DNA of 64,000 nt from NCBI GenBank assembly GCA_014843695.1, contig CM026403.1, positions 10,280,111-10,344,110 of the forward strand, given 5' to 3'. The DNA is from Archivesica marissinica. Its lineage: Eukaryota; Mollusca; Bivalvia; Venerida; Vesicomyidae. Positions within the stretch are counted from its first letter, which is position 1. Each line of letters begins with the position of its first letter. A program made the translations under genes and the position numbers. Positions 38,637 through 49,869 of the stretch are shown piece by piece. The notes beneath the pieces are model-generated. The model did not search any database, was not told the origin of the DNA, and saw only the letters and a list, made by a program, of their open reading frames with translations.

Positions 38637-39115
38637 TTTACATGTATGGCCTGAACTCAATATACATATATATGCTTTACATGTATGGCCTGAACTCAAT
38701 ATACATATATATGCTTTACATGTATGGCCTGAACTCAATATACATATATATGCTTTACATGTATGGCCTGAACTCAATATACATATATATGTTTTACATG
38801 TATGGCCTGAACTCAATATACATATATATGCTTTACATGTATGGCCTGAACTCAATATACATATATATGCTTTACATGTATGGCCTGAACTCAATATACA
38901 TATATATGTTTTACATGTATGGCCTGAACTCAATATACATATATATGCTTTACATGTATGGCCTGAACTCAATATACATATATATGCTTTACATGTATGG
39001 CCTGAACTCAATATACATATATATGTTTTACATGTATGGCCTGAACTCAATATACATATATATGCTTTACATGTATGGCCTGAACTCAATATACATATTA
39101 TGTTTTACATGTACA
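38637..39115. repeat. 39-bp array
   Basis: About 12 copies of tttacatgtatggcctgaac + tcaatatacatatatatgc, differing at one C/T; the T form recurs every third unit, a higher-order 117-bp pattern. Period 13 codons explains the open frames. Confidence 0.96.
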
Positions 39116-39138
39116 TGTAGGTTCAGCACTTTTACACC

Positions 39139-39930
39139 AGGAACCTCTTGTTTATGCAGTGGAGCACAGGGATTTGGCACGTTTGGGGGTACTAGTATAT
39201 ATATTTAACCCATTCAACCCAAGTAACTGACATGGACTGGTGTGTGATATTTTCAGACCATAAATTAATAAGAAAATTACCTTTGGACCCGTTCATTTAT
39301 CAAAATGGGTAATTTTATCTAAAAATAGTAATAATTATTACTGGCAAAAAAGTGCAGATCCTGATGAGACGGCTCGTCACGAGCCGGCTCATCTGGATCT
39401 ACACTTTTCATAAGCCTATTTAGAGGCCTGTGGGGTTGAAAGGGTTAAATACAGGGATTCTACTCTGTGGGATGTCAGATTGCGCATCGATCAGTAAAAT
39501 GGCCCTATCTGAAACAATTTTGAACAAATCTATCCAAATATAACGCTTATCCCGAGTCTTTATATTGTTCTTCAAATAAAACACAACTTTAAGCTGCATG
39601 CATGTATACTTTGCAGCTTGCGAACATGAACTGAAAATTCCACAATTTCTGTTGAAATCTCTTTTTGCCGAATAAACCTACAATAATGTTAAAACTCTCC
39701 CGTCGGAGATTTTTTTTGTTGCTGACAGAACCCGTGTCCTAGTATGGAAATGTGACCTGCTATGGTCAATGTTTATGGCAATTGTTTGCAAAGTATACAT
39801 GCATGCATGGCCATTTTACTGATCGATGCGAAATCTGACATCCCACAGAGTAGAATCCCTGTACTTAAATATATATACTAGTACCCCCAAACGCGCTGAA
39901 TCCATATGCAGTGGAGTAGGTTCCTATAGG
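39139..39930. mobile_element. Foldback element with about 95-bp inverted arms
   Basis: Left arm 39167-39208 plus 39445-39503, right arm 39809-39907: cgtttgggggtactagtata, gggattctactctgtgggat and gatcagtaaaatggcc occur in inverted orientation. Inner gcatgcatgtatactttgca (39596) pairs with tgcaaagtatacatgcatgc (39785). The left arm is interrupted by a TTAA MITE. Confidence 0.85.
39209..39444 (+). mobile_element. TTAA MITE family 1 inside the foldback arm
   Basis: TTAA at 39205-39208 and 39445-39448; CCCATTCAACCC / GGGGTTGAAAGGG termini; 236 bp. The uninterrupted site tatatatTTAAgtacaggga is visible in the opposite arm at about 39860. Confidence 0.92.
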
Positions 39931-40362
39931 TGATGTAGGCACATGCATACACATTTTATTCAAAAGTTGAACTTTTGAAAATGCGAAATATGCAACAAAA
40001 ACTGAAGGGCAAGGGGGTGGCATATGATGTGTAGTGACTCCATAAATTATGGAAATAAGTCAGTATTTCGTGCTCTTGGGTCGATAAAGAAGTCGTTTTC
40101 AGGTAGTGCAGTTATGGTGAAGATCTGCATATAAGATAACACCAAAAATACATATTTTTCCACATCTAAACATGACTTTAAATTTTTTTCCGGGGGATCA
40201 TGCCCACAGTCGCCAGTATAGAAGGGCAGCCTACCCATCTCCTTCGGCCAAGCTCCGCCACTGTTATGGGTCCTTGTCAGTTTGATATGAAATAAAAGCC
40301 ATTTAAAATACCAGTGTTCTCTACATTGTATTCCTTGTTCACAAAATGTACTATTTCATGTA
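39931..40362. other. Spacer
   Basis: A short minus ORF (40047-40238) has no recognisable protein. No gene assigned. Confidence 0.4.
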
Positions 40363-40535
40363 CAGTCAAACCTGTGCTAAGCAGCCAGCCGAGGGAATCA
40401 CAGAAAGTGTCTGCTTAGCACAGATGGCTGCTTAATAGAGGTCAAATGTACATGCATAACAAAGTAACATATTGGGAATCTGGAAACTGGCTGCTTAATA
40501 GAGGTTGGCGGTGACCACTAACACAGGTTTCACTG
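40363..40535 (+). mobile_element. Tigger-like MITE
   Basis: TA-flanked CAGTCAAACCTGTGCTAAGC to ACACAGGTTTCACTG; interior gcagccagc/ctgcttaatagaggt. 173 bp. Confidence 0.82.
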
Positions 40536-40675
40536 TACATATTATTCCCCACATAAGATACTGGACATTGTATGATATTTCAGTAGACTGTCCATGGCTT
40601 CAGCCCTGCATGACATCACGGTAGGTCAAATTCACTACTGTCTGTAATGCCTCATAATGAAACAAACCTGTTTAT

Positions 40676-40787
40676 TCTAGTCCAAATATTTAGACTAGAA
40701 AAATGTAACATTTTACTATCAAGGCATTTTCAAAAAAATAACAGATCAAAAAAAATTATGTAGAGGTCTTATATATAGGACTATTGT
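40676..40787. repeat. Repeat family X, short copy
   Basis: agtccaaatatttagactag ... tatgtagaggtcttatatat aggacta. It supplies the intact version of the site occupied by the Tc1 element at 32266. Confidence 0.75.
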
Positions 40788-40806
40788 TTATCCCCATCAA
40801 GCCCTT

Positions 40807-41015
40807 AGTTTAAGCTTTATTTATTTTACAACGATTGCGAAGCAAGTTTTAGCAACTTATATTAATCACTCTAGTTGGCGCGGATGAAAGAGTATATGTG
40901 GTCGGTCATTCATGTGGGCGCAAACCGGAGTACACGGAGAAAACCCACCTGTCCGATCTGGCAACCACCGTACCATCTCACATACTTCCCGGTGCGAGGA
41001 TCGAACCCGGGTGCA
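40807..41015 (-). mobile_element. SINE family C, copy
   Basis: Minus orientation; tail acgattgcgaagcaagtttt, B box gaggatcgaacccggg. Confidence 0.85.
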
Positions 41016-41968
41016 TCAAGCCTTTGAACTCCCCTCCCCCGACACTGGTTGGGACAACATTGATTGGTGCATAACTTGAGGTATAACAACATATATGATC
41101 AAACAATTGTTATTCACTTAATCTTTTCACCTACTTGTCACAGTTAATGGCGTAATTATAATAACGACAGTCAGAAACATACCATCTATTACATAAATAA
41201 TTACCCCAGGCAAGACTTGATTTTACTACACCTGTAGAGGTCTTATATATAGGACTACTACAACTGTTGATTATTATTAATATAACGCTTTAATAATGGT
41301 GAAGATCGTCAGTAAATACGTCATGTTCACTGACTTCATGTTAGCACTATTGCAACCACAACATTACTGTTCACCAGTTCCATGAAAACTGCATACATGT
41401 GGAGTTAAAATAAACTTGCTGCCATTAATTTATTATTTTGATTAAACTGTGCCATGGATTTATAATCATCTACATGTAAATGATCAAGTGTCATCCTGCA
41501 TACCAGTCACAAACCAATGAGAAGGCAAAAGAGGACCATTTACATATGAGGGCGACAAAGTAGCCCAAAATGATAAGGGGGGTCTGGAGGCATGTTCCCT
41601 CCGGAAAATGTATTAAAATGTAGATGCTCTGTGATGCGTTTTCCTGTGTTTTCCTGCGTTTTCCTGTGTTTTAGGGACTGACATGATTTTGGTACAATGT
41701 AGTAGATCTATTCAGGAATAATTTTCCACCAACAACTCAACATTGTACAAAGCATTTGACACTTGAACATTGCAGATAAGGGGCTACTAAAATGTAAGGG
41801 GCTTCTAAAATGTACTAGATATTAACCAAATACTTTGGAAATAAACAGCAAAAAGCACTGTCACCACGCTCATTTTTATTAAATATTGGCCCAATTACGA
41901 TGCATACAAATAGAAACTGGAGTTTGAAAAGGTTAATGATATATTGCTCACTGAGGTGAATACTAGTA
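41016..41968. other. Spacer
   Basis: A short family X end (ctgtagaggtcttatatata ggacta, about 41228). No exon of HHIPL recognised. Confidence 0.45.
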
Positions 41969-42329
41969 CAGTCAAATCTGTGTTTGTGGTCACCTTCATT
42001 ATACAGTCAAACCTGTGTCTGTGGTCACCTTCATTATACAGTCAAACCTGTGTCTGTGGTCACCTTCATTATACAGTCAAATCTGTGTTTGTGGTCACCT
42101 TCATTATACAGTCAAACCTGTGTCTGTGGTCACCTTCATTATACAGTCAAACCTGTGTCTGTGGTCATCTCTATTAAGCAGCCAACCTGTATTAAGCAGT
42201 CAGTTTCCAGATTCCCAATTTGTTATTTTATTATACATATAAAAATTTGACTTCTCTTAAGCAGCCACCTGTGCTAAACAGCCACTTTCTGTGATTCCCT
42301 TGGCTGGCTGCTTAATACAGGTTTGACTG
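41969..42329 (+). mobile_element. Tigger-like MITE whose left terminus is tandemly amplified
   Basis: Six copies of a 35-bp unit acagtcaaacctgtgtctgt + ggtcaccttcattat, then the MITE interior (ttaagcagcca.c) and the right end AATACAGGTTTGACTG at 42329. Confidence 0.85.
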
Positions 42330-42404
42330 TATGTAGTATTAACCAAATCCCTGATTTGCAGTTTGTTTTTGAGTATTAAACATTAGAGTCTCAACAATAG
42401 CTTA

Positions 42405-43285
42405 TATCCTATGGCAACACTACTATTATAGGTGGAGGAATGGAACATACATACAACAGCTTATATCCTATGTCAACTCTACTATTATAGGTGGAGGAAT
42501 GGAACATACATACAACAGCTTATATCCTATGTCAACGCTACTATTATAGGTGGAAGAATGGAACATACATACAACAGCTTATATCCTATGGTAACTCTAC
42601 TATTATAGGTGGAGGAATGGAACATACATACAACAGCTTATATCCTATGTCAATGCTACTATTATAGGTGGAGGAATGGAACATACATACAACAGCTTAT
42701 ATCCTATGTCAACTCTACTATTATAGGTGGAGGAATGGAACATACATACATACAACAGCTTATATCCTATGTCAACTCTACTATTATAGGTGGAGGAATG
42801 GAACATACATACAACAGCTTATATCCTATGTCAACTCTACTATTATAGGTGGAGGAATGGAACATACATACAACAGCTTATATCCTATGTCAATGCTACT
42901 ATTATAGGTGGAGGAATGGAACATACATACAACAGCTTATATCCTATGTCAACTCTACTATTATAGGTGGAGGAATGGAACATACATACAACAGCTTATA
43001 TCCTATGTCAACTCTACTATTATAGGTGGAGGAATGGAACATACATACAACAGCTTATATCCTATGTCAACTCTACTATTATAGGTGGAGGAATGGAACA
43101 TACATACAACAGCTTATATCCTATGTCAATGCTACTATTATAGGTGGAGGAATGGAACATACATACAACAGCTTATATCCTATGGTAACTCTACTATTAT
43201 AGGTGGAGGAATGGAACATACATACAACAGCTTATATCCTATGGTAACTCTACTATTATAGGTGGAGGAATGGAACATACATACA
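42405..43285. repeat. 59-bp minisatellite
   Basis: About 15 copies of tataggtggaggaatggaac + atacatacaacagcttatat + cctatgtcaactctactat. One unit has an extra atac. The right end joins a truncated TTAA MITE (43286-43346). Confidence 0.96.
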
Positions 43286-43346
43286 ATCATCTGGATCTAA
43301 ATTTTTCTTAAGCCTATTTAGAGGTCTGTGGTGTTGAAAGGGTTAA
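43286..43346 (+). mobile_element. TTAA MITE family 1, right end only
   Basis: catctggatctaaatttttc ... tggtgttgaaagggTTAA. The left part is replaced by the 59-bp array. Confidence 0.8.
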
Positions 43347-43475
43347 TATAAAAAGAAGCATGCCGACCGTGCATTGTCAAAATACTTATTTTGAGTCAAT
43401 ACCTAGCTATAGTCAACATTTATGCTCGCTTTGGCTCGATGTGGCTCAAATTAAGAACATTAAATGGCACATTAC

Positions 43476-44531
43476 CTCTCCCCCGTTGTGGTTCCACCAT
43501 GGTTGTGCAACTTCTAGAATAACTCTACTGTAATAGTAATCCACTTGATTTGGATCATTGGGGTCTACTCTAAATTCTTCTATCCGGATTTTGTGGTTAG
43601 CAACGAAATTGTATTCAAGATAATTCTTATTTTCTGAATTATTAAGTTTTGTCGAGTAATAAAGATAGAATTTTCCATTTTGTAAATAACGTGGATGGAA
43701 TTCCATGCCTAATAAACCTCGCTCATCACCTTTGTTTCGCGTTGTTTTAATGTCTCTCTTTATGTCAAGAAACGGTTCACGCAATGTTGTTCCATTGGTA
43801 TACATGATTCGCACAAGGCCAATTTGTTCTCCAATAAATAACCGCTTTGTATCGTCATTTGCATGTTTTAAAAAAATTGGATTCCGAAACTGATTTTGAT
43901 TGTACGGCTGAACACATATACAACCCTCTTGTGTCACCTTTTCAATCGTGATATTTCCATTGAGAATTGAATTCGACAGCAATTCCGGATAACAGTAATC
44001 CATGTCGCTAACGGCAATAATTGAGCAAAATTGCACTTGACTTATATTTACGGCTATGTTTAGCCTCGCTGCTTCCTCTCCATACTTACTACCGACTTCA
44101 TCCATGTAATACGTTACTAATTTTTTGCACTGTTGATAGAATTGCGAACAGTGTCGAGGGCATAGAGCTGGGAAAGCTCTTGCTTGTACTACTTGTTCAA
44201 AACTACTTCTCTCGGTATCAAATATATGTGCCGCATACGGAGAACATGTTTGACATAAAAATGTTTTTATGTAATTAGAGCAACCTGTCCACAGAATCTG
44301 TTCCGTCGGTTTAATTAAACCTTTAATGCGATTAAATCGATTTCTCAAATTCCAGTCATCGTTCTGTGTACAACACCCGAATTCGGTGTAGTCCGTACAA
44401 AATGACGCACTTCCTTTGTACTTAAAAGGGGCCATCGAGTCTATGCATTGTGGATGGCCCTTTGTAAAATGTAACACTGCTAGGACTATCCAAGCAAGGA
44501 GCACAGTTAATCCATACACACTGCTAGCCAT
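43476..44531 (-). CDS. HHIP-like protein, first coding exon (352 codons)
   Basis: Secreted Hedgehog-interacting-protein-like family (HHIPL). Seen: hydrophobic signal peptide at residues 1-25; Cys-rich folate-receptor-like domain about 29-205 with HPQC, FGCC (51-54), CQTCSPYAAHIFD (93-105), CPRHC and DMDYCYPELL (177-186); then the start of the glucose/sorbosone-dehydrogenase-type beta-propeller from about 206, with RNPIFLKHANDDTKRLFIGE, GDERGLLGMEFHP (268-280), KIRIEEFRVDPNDPN and WNHNGGE (346-352). In the family NHNGG is followed by QLLFG..G, so the exon ends at GGGGGAGAG|GTAATG, phase 0; reading on into the intron gives nine spurious residues. N-glycosylation sites NIS, NIT and NGT. Family proteins run to 600-800 residues; downstream exons were not found before 32 kb and may be in the gap or too short to see. 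Start chosen as first Met before the signal peptide, 60 bp from a TATA box. Confidence 0.93.
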
Positions 44532-44590
44532 GTCGATTGTGCTAACTCACTGTCTATACAACTACTGAATGAACCAGAGTACTGCGTGAC

Positions 44591-44596
44591 TTTATA
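44591..44596 (-). promoter_or_regulatory. TATA box of the HHIP-like gene
   Basis: Minus strand gcgcTATAAAgtcacgcag, 60 bp upstream of the ATG. A start site about 30 nt downstream would fall at ggttcattcagtag (about 44563), giving a 5' UTR near 30 nt. Confidence 0.6.
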
Positions 44597-44597
44597 G

Positions 44598-45344
44598 CGC
44601 ATGGTTTATTACATTTACAATCACTCAACGGTAAAATGAAGATTACTAGATGCGAATTCGTTGACAGCAGTACTTCTCGCTTCAGTTGCGTTGACTTATG
44701 GCGCGAGAATAACCGGTGTCATCGTAAAAAATAATTTATTATACAAATTGCATCTTTGTGTTGAAATTTACTATATAGGCTGCACCGACGGTTTAGCGTT
44801 TCGATGTAAAGGACTTTTGCTGTGTCCAGAATATAGATTGACCTAAATAGGCCAGTGGGTGATACGAAATATCCACTACTTATCAACTTACAAAGCCAAT
44901 AACTGAACAGGAGTATGACTGCATCCCCATCTTTGGTAATGGTTGTAATTTTTTTGTAGAGATTAAAATGATTTGCATGTTTACATGGACTGAACTAATT
45001 TAATGTATCCTCGAGAATTAAAGCACTTGATCAATTGTATTATTTCTATTTTGTCTACATTATACCCCCCCCCCGACGATCAATTCTGACAGGATCTTGT
45101 TTTTCTATCTGTGTTCTTGGCGGCGTCCTATATATAAGACCTCCACATATTTTTTCTCGATCCGTTACTTTGAAAAATGTCACATTTTTCAAGTCTAAAT
45201 ATTTGGACTATTCTTGATTCTGATTATGACTGGCAAGTCCCTTATTTTGGGACACACCCAATCCTGATGTAACCCCGCCCAGAAATAGAGAAACAAGCAT
45301 GAATGTAGGCTAGAATTAAAAGCCTAACAGTGAATGTGAGCTTA
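44598..45344. other. Intergenic spacer
   Basis: 45122-45212 is a reversed family X short copy (gtcctatatataagacctcc ... aatatttggacta). Nothing else seen. Confidence 0.5.
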
Positions 45345-46072
45345 CTCGTGGCTACAGCATGGCGTGAACACCAGGACTCTCGCACCTGAAGTAAACGTCC
45401 TACCCATGGCGTGAACTCCAGGCCTCTCGCACCTGAAGTAAACGTCCTACCCATTGCGTGAACTCCAGGACTCTCGCACCTGAAGTAAACGTCCTACCCA
45501 TGGCGCGAACTCCAGGACTCTCGCACCTGAAGTAAACGTCCTACCCATGGCGCGAACTCCAGGACTCTCGACCTGAAGTAAACGTCCTACCCATGGCGCG
45601 AACTCCAGGACTCTCGCACCTGAAGTAAACGTCCTACCCATGGCGCGAACTCCAGGACTCTCGCACCTGAAGTAAACGTCCTACCCATGGCGTGAACACC
45701 AGGACTCTCGCACCTGAAGTAAACGTCCTACCCATGGCGTGAACTCCAGGACTCTCGCACCTGAAGTAAACGTCCTACCCATGGCGTGAACTCCAGCACC
45801 TGAAGTAAACGTCCTACCCATGGCGTGAACTCCAGGCCTCTCGCACCTGAAGTAAACGTCCTACCCATGGCGTGAACTCCAGGACTCTCGCACCTGAAGT
45901 AAACGTCCTACCCATGGCGTGAACTCCAGGCCTCTCGCACCTGAAGTAAACGTTCTACCCATGGTGTGAACTCCAGGCCTCTCGCACCTGAAGTAAACGT
46001 TCTACCCATGGTGTGAACTCCAGGCCTCTCGCACCTGAAGTAAACGTCCTACCACTGCGCTATCATGATTTC
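45345..46072 (-). repeat. 47-bp satellite made from the tRNA head of SINE family B
   Basis: About 15 copies of gaactccaggactctcgcac + ctgaagtaaacgtcctaccc + atggcgt. This equals the reverse complement of the family B head (gaactccgggcctttcgcac ctgaagcgaacgcg.atccac). The right end runs into the normal head end ctgcgctatcatgattt, so the SINE was amplified in place. Confidence 0.9.
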
Positions 46073-46560
46073 ATAGAGCGTCTGTAAGTTCTGATCAATT
46101 TGATGCATGAACAAGTCCATAATGGTGATATCGTGTAATTAATCAACTATGGTATTAGATGTTTGTGAGCATAGTTAATTTGGACAACTGATTTTTAAAT
46201 TTTATGTTCGTTTTCATGTACATTTTGTTATCACATGTTATCACATGTCTCGTGTATGTTATATATAGGCGGTACAGGTATACGTTGCTGTCCCTGTATC
46301 AAAGGTATAACATAGCAAGTTCATGATGACTACATTTGTATTCTACAAACATCATCCACTCCACATAGGTAAGAATACATAATACTCGCTCCATATCCAG
46401 GTGTGGTCATAGGAATAGCATTTCGAGGTGCAAGGTATATTTGGTTAATTTCTTGTGTAGACGCTTGTGTAAATGAAAACCTCACATTCTTTAGTATTTT
46501 AGAATTTATAAAAAACAACAGCATCTTGAGATAAGAAGAGCTGATGCACATTTAATTATG
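46073..46560. other. Intergenic spacer with an unassigned open frame
   Basis: A 73-codon minus frame (46330-46551) ends MTTPGYGASIMYSYLCGVDD VCRIQM. It is non-repetitive but lacks a strong acceptor or homology I recognise. Confidence 0.35.
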
Positions 46561-46564
46561 TTCT

Positions 46565-48165
46565 ATACAAGTGTGCATGACCTTGTTGCTGTCCCCATAT
46601 ACAATTGTGCATGACCTTGTTGCTGTCCCCATATACAATTGTACATGGCCTAGTTGCTGTCCCCATATACAATTGTATATGTCCTAGTTGTTGTCCCCAT
46701 ATACAATTGTACATGACCTAGTTGCTGTCCCCATATACAATTGTACATGGCCTAGTTGCTGTCCCCATATACAATTGTGCATGGCCTAGTTGCTGTCCCC
46801 ATATACAATTGTATATGTCCTAGTTGTTGTCCCCATATACAATTGTACATGACCTTGTTGCTGTCCCCATATACAATTGTACATGGCCTAGTTGCTGTAC
46901 CCATATACAATTGTACATGACCTAGTTGCTGTCCCCATATACAATTGTGCATGACCTAGTTGCTGTCCCCATATACAATTGTGCATGGCCTAGTTGCTGT
47001 CCCCATATACAATTGTACATGGCCTAGTTGCTGTCCCCATATACAATTGTGCATGACCTAGTTGCTGTCCCCATATACAATTGTACATGGCCTAGTTGCT
47101 GTCCCCATATACAATTGTATATGACCTTGTTGCTGTCCCCATATACAATTGTACATGGCCTAGTTGCTGTCCCCATATACAATTGTGCATGGCCTAGTTG
47201 CTGTCCCCATATACAATTGTACATGACCTTGTTGCTGTCCCCATATACAATTGTGCATGACCTTGTTGCTGTCTCCATATACAATTGTGCATGACCTTGT
47301 TGCTGTCCCCATATACAATTGTGCATGACCATGTTGCTGTCTCCATATACAAGTGTACATGCCCTAGTTGCTGTCCCCATATACAATTGTGCATGGCCTA
47401 GTTGCTGTCCCCATATACAATTGTGCATGGCCTAGTTGCTGTCCACATATACAATTGTACATGGCCTAGTTGCTGTCCCCATATACAATTGTGCATGACC
47501 TAGTTGCTGTCCCCATATACAATTGTACATGGCCTAGTTGCTGTCCCCATATACAATTGTATATGACCTTGTTGCTGTCCCCATATACAATTGTACATGG
47601 CCAAGTTGCTGTCCCCATATATAATTGTGCATGACCTTGTTGCTGTCCCCATATACAACTGTGCATGACCTTGTTGCTGTCCCCATATACAATTGTGCAT
47701 GACCTTGTTGCTGTCCCCATATACAATTGTGCATGACCTTGTTGCTGTCCCCATATACAATTGTGCATGACCTTGTTGCTGTCCCTATATACAATTGTGC
47801 ATGACCTTGTTGCTGTCTCCATATACAATTGTACATGGCCTAGTTGCTGTCCCCATATACAATTGTGCATGGCCTAGTTGCTGTCCCCATATACAATTGT
47901 ACATGGCCTAGTTGCCGTCCCCATGCCATCCAATATACATGTGTACATGGCCTAGTTGCTGTCCCCATGCCATCCAATATACAATTGTACATGGCCTAGT
48001 TGCTGTCACCATGCCATCCAATATACATGTGTACATGGCCTAGTTGCTGTCACCATGCCATCCAATATACAATTGTACATGGCCTAGTTGCTGTCCCCAT
48101 GCCACCATATACAATTGTACATGGCCTAGTTGTTGTCACCATGCCATCCAATTGTACATGGCCTA
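46565..48165. repeat. 34-bp satellite
   Basis: About 45 copies of tagttgctgtccccatatac + aattgtacatggcc; the right end (from 47920) has longer units with gccatccaatata. No spacers, so not a CRISPR array. Confidence 0.97.
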
Positions 48166-48234
48166 CACTGTATTACTTTTCAACACACACTGTATCACTG
48201 CACATAATACTTATGAGAGTGTGCCGCAGAATAC

Positions 48235-48480
48235 ATAGATACCCTCTCCGTGACCTAGTGGTTAAGGTGTCCGCTTACAGAGTGGGAAGTCGAATGTTCG
48301 AACCACGTCAGTGGTTTGTTCTGATATGGCCGGTTGGTGAGCCGCCAGCTAGTTAATAATGATTACCTACCAGCCTGTCACCAGGCATACAAGCATATGA
48401 TTCGGGAAGTACTGATGTTCGTAAAACAAGGTCTCATAAATCAGAAATGGCTGGCTCTTTAAATAGGGGGTGACACTATA
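48235..48480 (+). mobile_element. SINE family F, copy 1
   Basis: Head ctccgtgacctagtggttaa ggtgtccg ... gttcgaaccacgtcag; body gttctgatatggccggttgg, ccagcctgtcaccaggcata, gtactgatgttcgtaaaaca; end aatggctggctctttaaat. Partner at 61975-62218. Confidence 0.8.
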
Positions 48481-48702
48481 ATAAACAGGTCAGTACAAGG
48501 TATGAGTTACAGGTCAGTGTATGGTATTTGGTAGTGTCGTAGTCTCAATACACCATTGTCCAAGCATGATATACAAAAATAATCTTCCAAGATTATACAT
48601 AATCATTGATATATCCAACAAGCTTTAAAACCAAGGCAACACAGCAGTAACATTATTATAAATGTATAGTATTTATTTCTATCATGGTAGTTGTAAGCAT
48701 GT

Positions 48703-49484
48703 TTAACCCATTCAACACCAAGTAACTGACATGGACTGGTGCATTCAACACCAAGTAACTGACATGGACTTGTGCATTCAACACCAAGTAACTGACATGG
48801 ACTGGTGCATTCAACACCAAGTAACTGACATGGACTGGTGCATTCAACACCAAGTAACTGACATGGACTGGTGCATGATATTAACCCATTCAACACCAAG
48901 TAACTGACATGGACTGGTGCATGATATTAACCCATTCAACACCAAGTAACTGGCATGGACTGGTGCATGATATTAACCCATTCAACACCAAGTAACTGGC
49001 ATGGACTGGTGCATGATATTAACCCATTCAACTCCAAGTAACTGACATGGACTGGTGCATGATATTAACCCATTCAACACCAAGTAACTGACATGGACTG
49101 GTGCATGATATTAACCCATTCAACACCAAGTAACTGACATGGACTGGTGCATGATATTAACCTATTCAACACCAAGTAACTGACATGGACTGGAGCATGA
49201 TATTCACAAATTCTACACCAAGTAACTGACATGGACTGGTGCATGATATTTAACCCATTCAACACCAAGTAACTGACATGGACTGGTCTATGATATTTTT
49301 AGACCAATAAATGAATAAGTAAATAGCTAGTTGATTTATCAAAATGGGTAATATTTGTCTAAAAATAGTCATATTACTGGCAAAAAGTGCAGATCCTGAC
49401 GAGACAGCTCATCATGAGCCGGCTCATCTGGATCTACACTTTTTGTAAGCCTATTTAGAGGTATGTTGTGTTGAAAGGGTTAAA
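48703..49484 (+). mobile_element. TTAA MITE family 1 with amplified left end
   Basis: About 12 tandem copies (about 38 or 47 bp) of the left terminus aacccattcaacaccaagta actgacatggactggtgcat gatatt, followed by the full interior (aaaatgggtaatatttgtct..., gagccggctcatctggatct) and right end gtgttgaaagggTTAA at 49484. Confidence 0.9.
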
Positions 49485-49634
49485 CAAGGTTTATAAATCA
49501 GTTTGTCTTCTGAACAAAATGGTACAATACAATAAAAATGGCTCATGTATACCAAATTTCATCACTGGTATATACATGCAGCTTATGCATACACAATTTC
49601 ATCACTGGTGGAGCTTATGTATGGCAAATTATAC

Positions 49635-49695
49635 CGTAAGTAATACAAGTTGCTAAAGCTTGTTTCACAATCATTGTGAAATAAAGTTTAAAGAC
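49635..49695 (+). mobile_element. SINE B/C tail fragment
   Basis: aatacaagttgctaaagctt gtttcacaatcattgtgaaa taaagttt. Confidence 0.6.
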
Positions 49696-49869
49696 TTTTT
49701 TCTAAATCTATCTAGCGAAATCAGTTTGTTCAAACAAATATTCTCATTTTCCAAAACTTATTTCCAGTGTGGAATGTGTTTTTTCAATGATGTACATGAA
49801 AAGATTTATTTATGAAGATCAGGTAGAAAGGTTCTGCAAATTACAATGTCAGTCCAATCCGTCATCAAT

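Noticed and set aside
37587..39208. ORFs of 500-527 residues
   Set aside because: N gap plus a 39-bp array.
40047..40238. 63-residue minus ORF
   Set aside because: An AG precedes IFTITALPENDFF, but there is no partner exon and the flank looks repetitive.
46330..46551. Terminal exon of an extra gene (73 codons)
   Set aside because: Non-repetitive and plausible in composition but no strong acceptor, no partner exon and no family recognised.
46565..48165. CRISPR-like regular repeats
   Set aside because: Units are contiguous without unique spacers, in animal DNA; a satellite.
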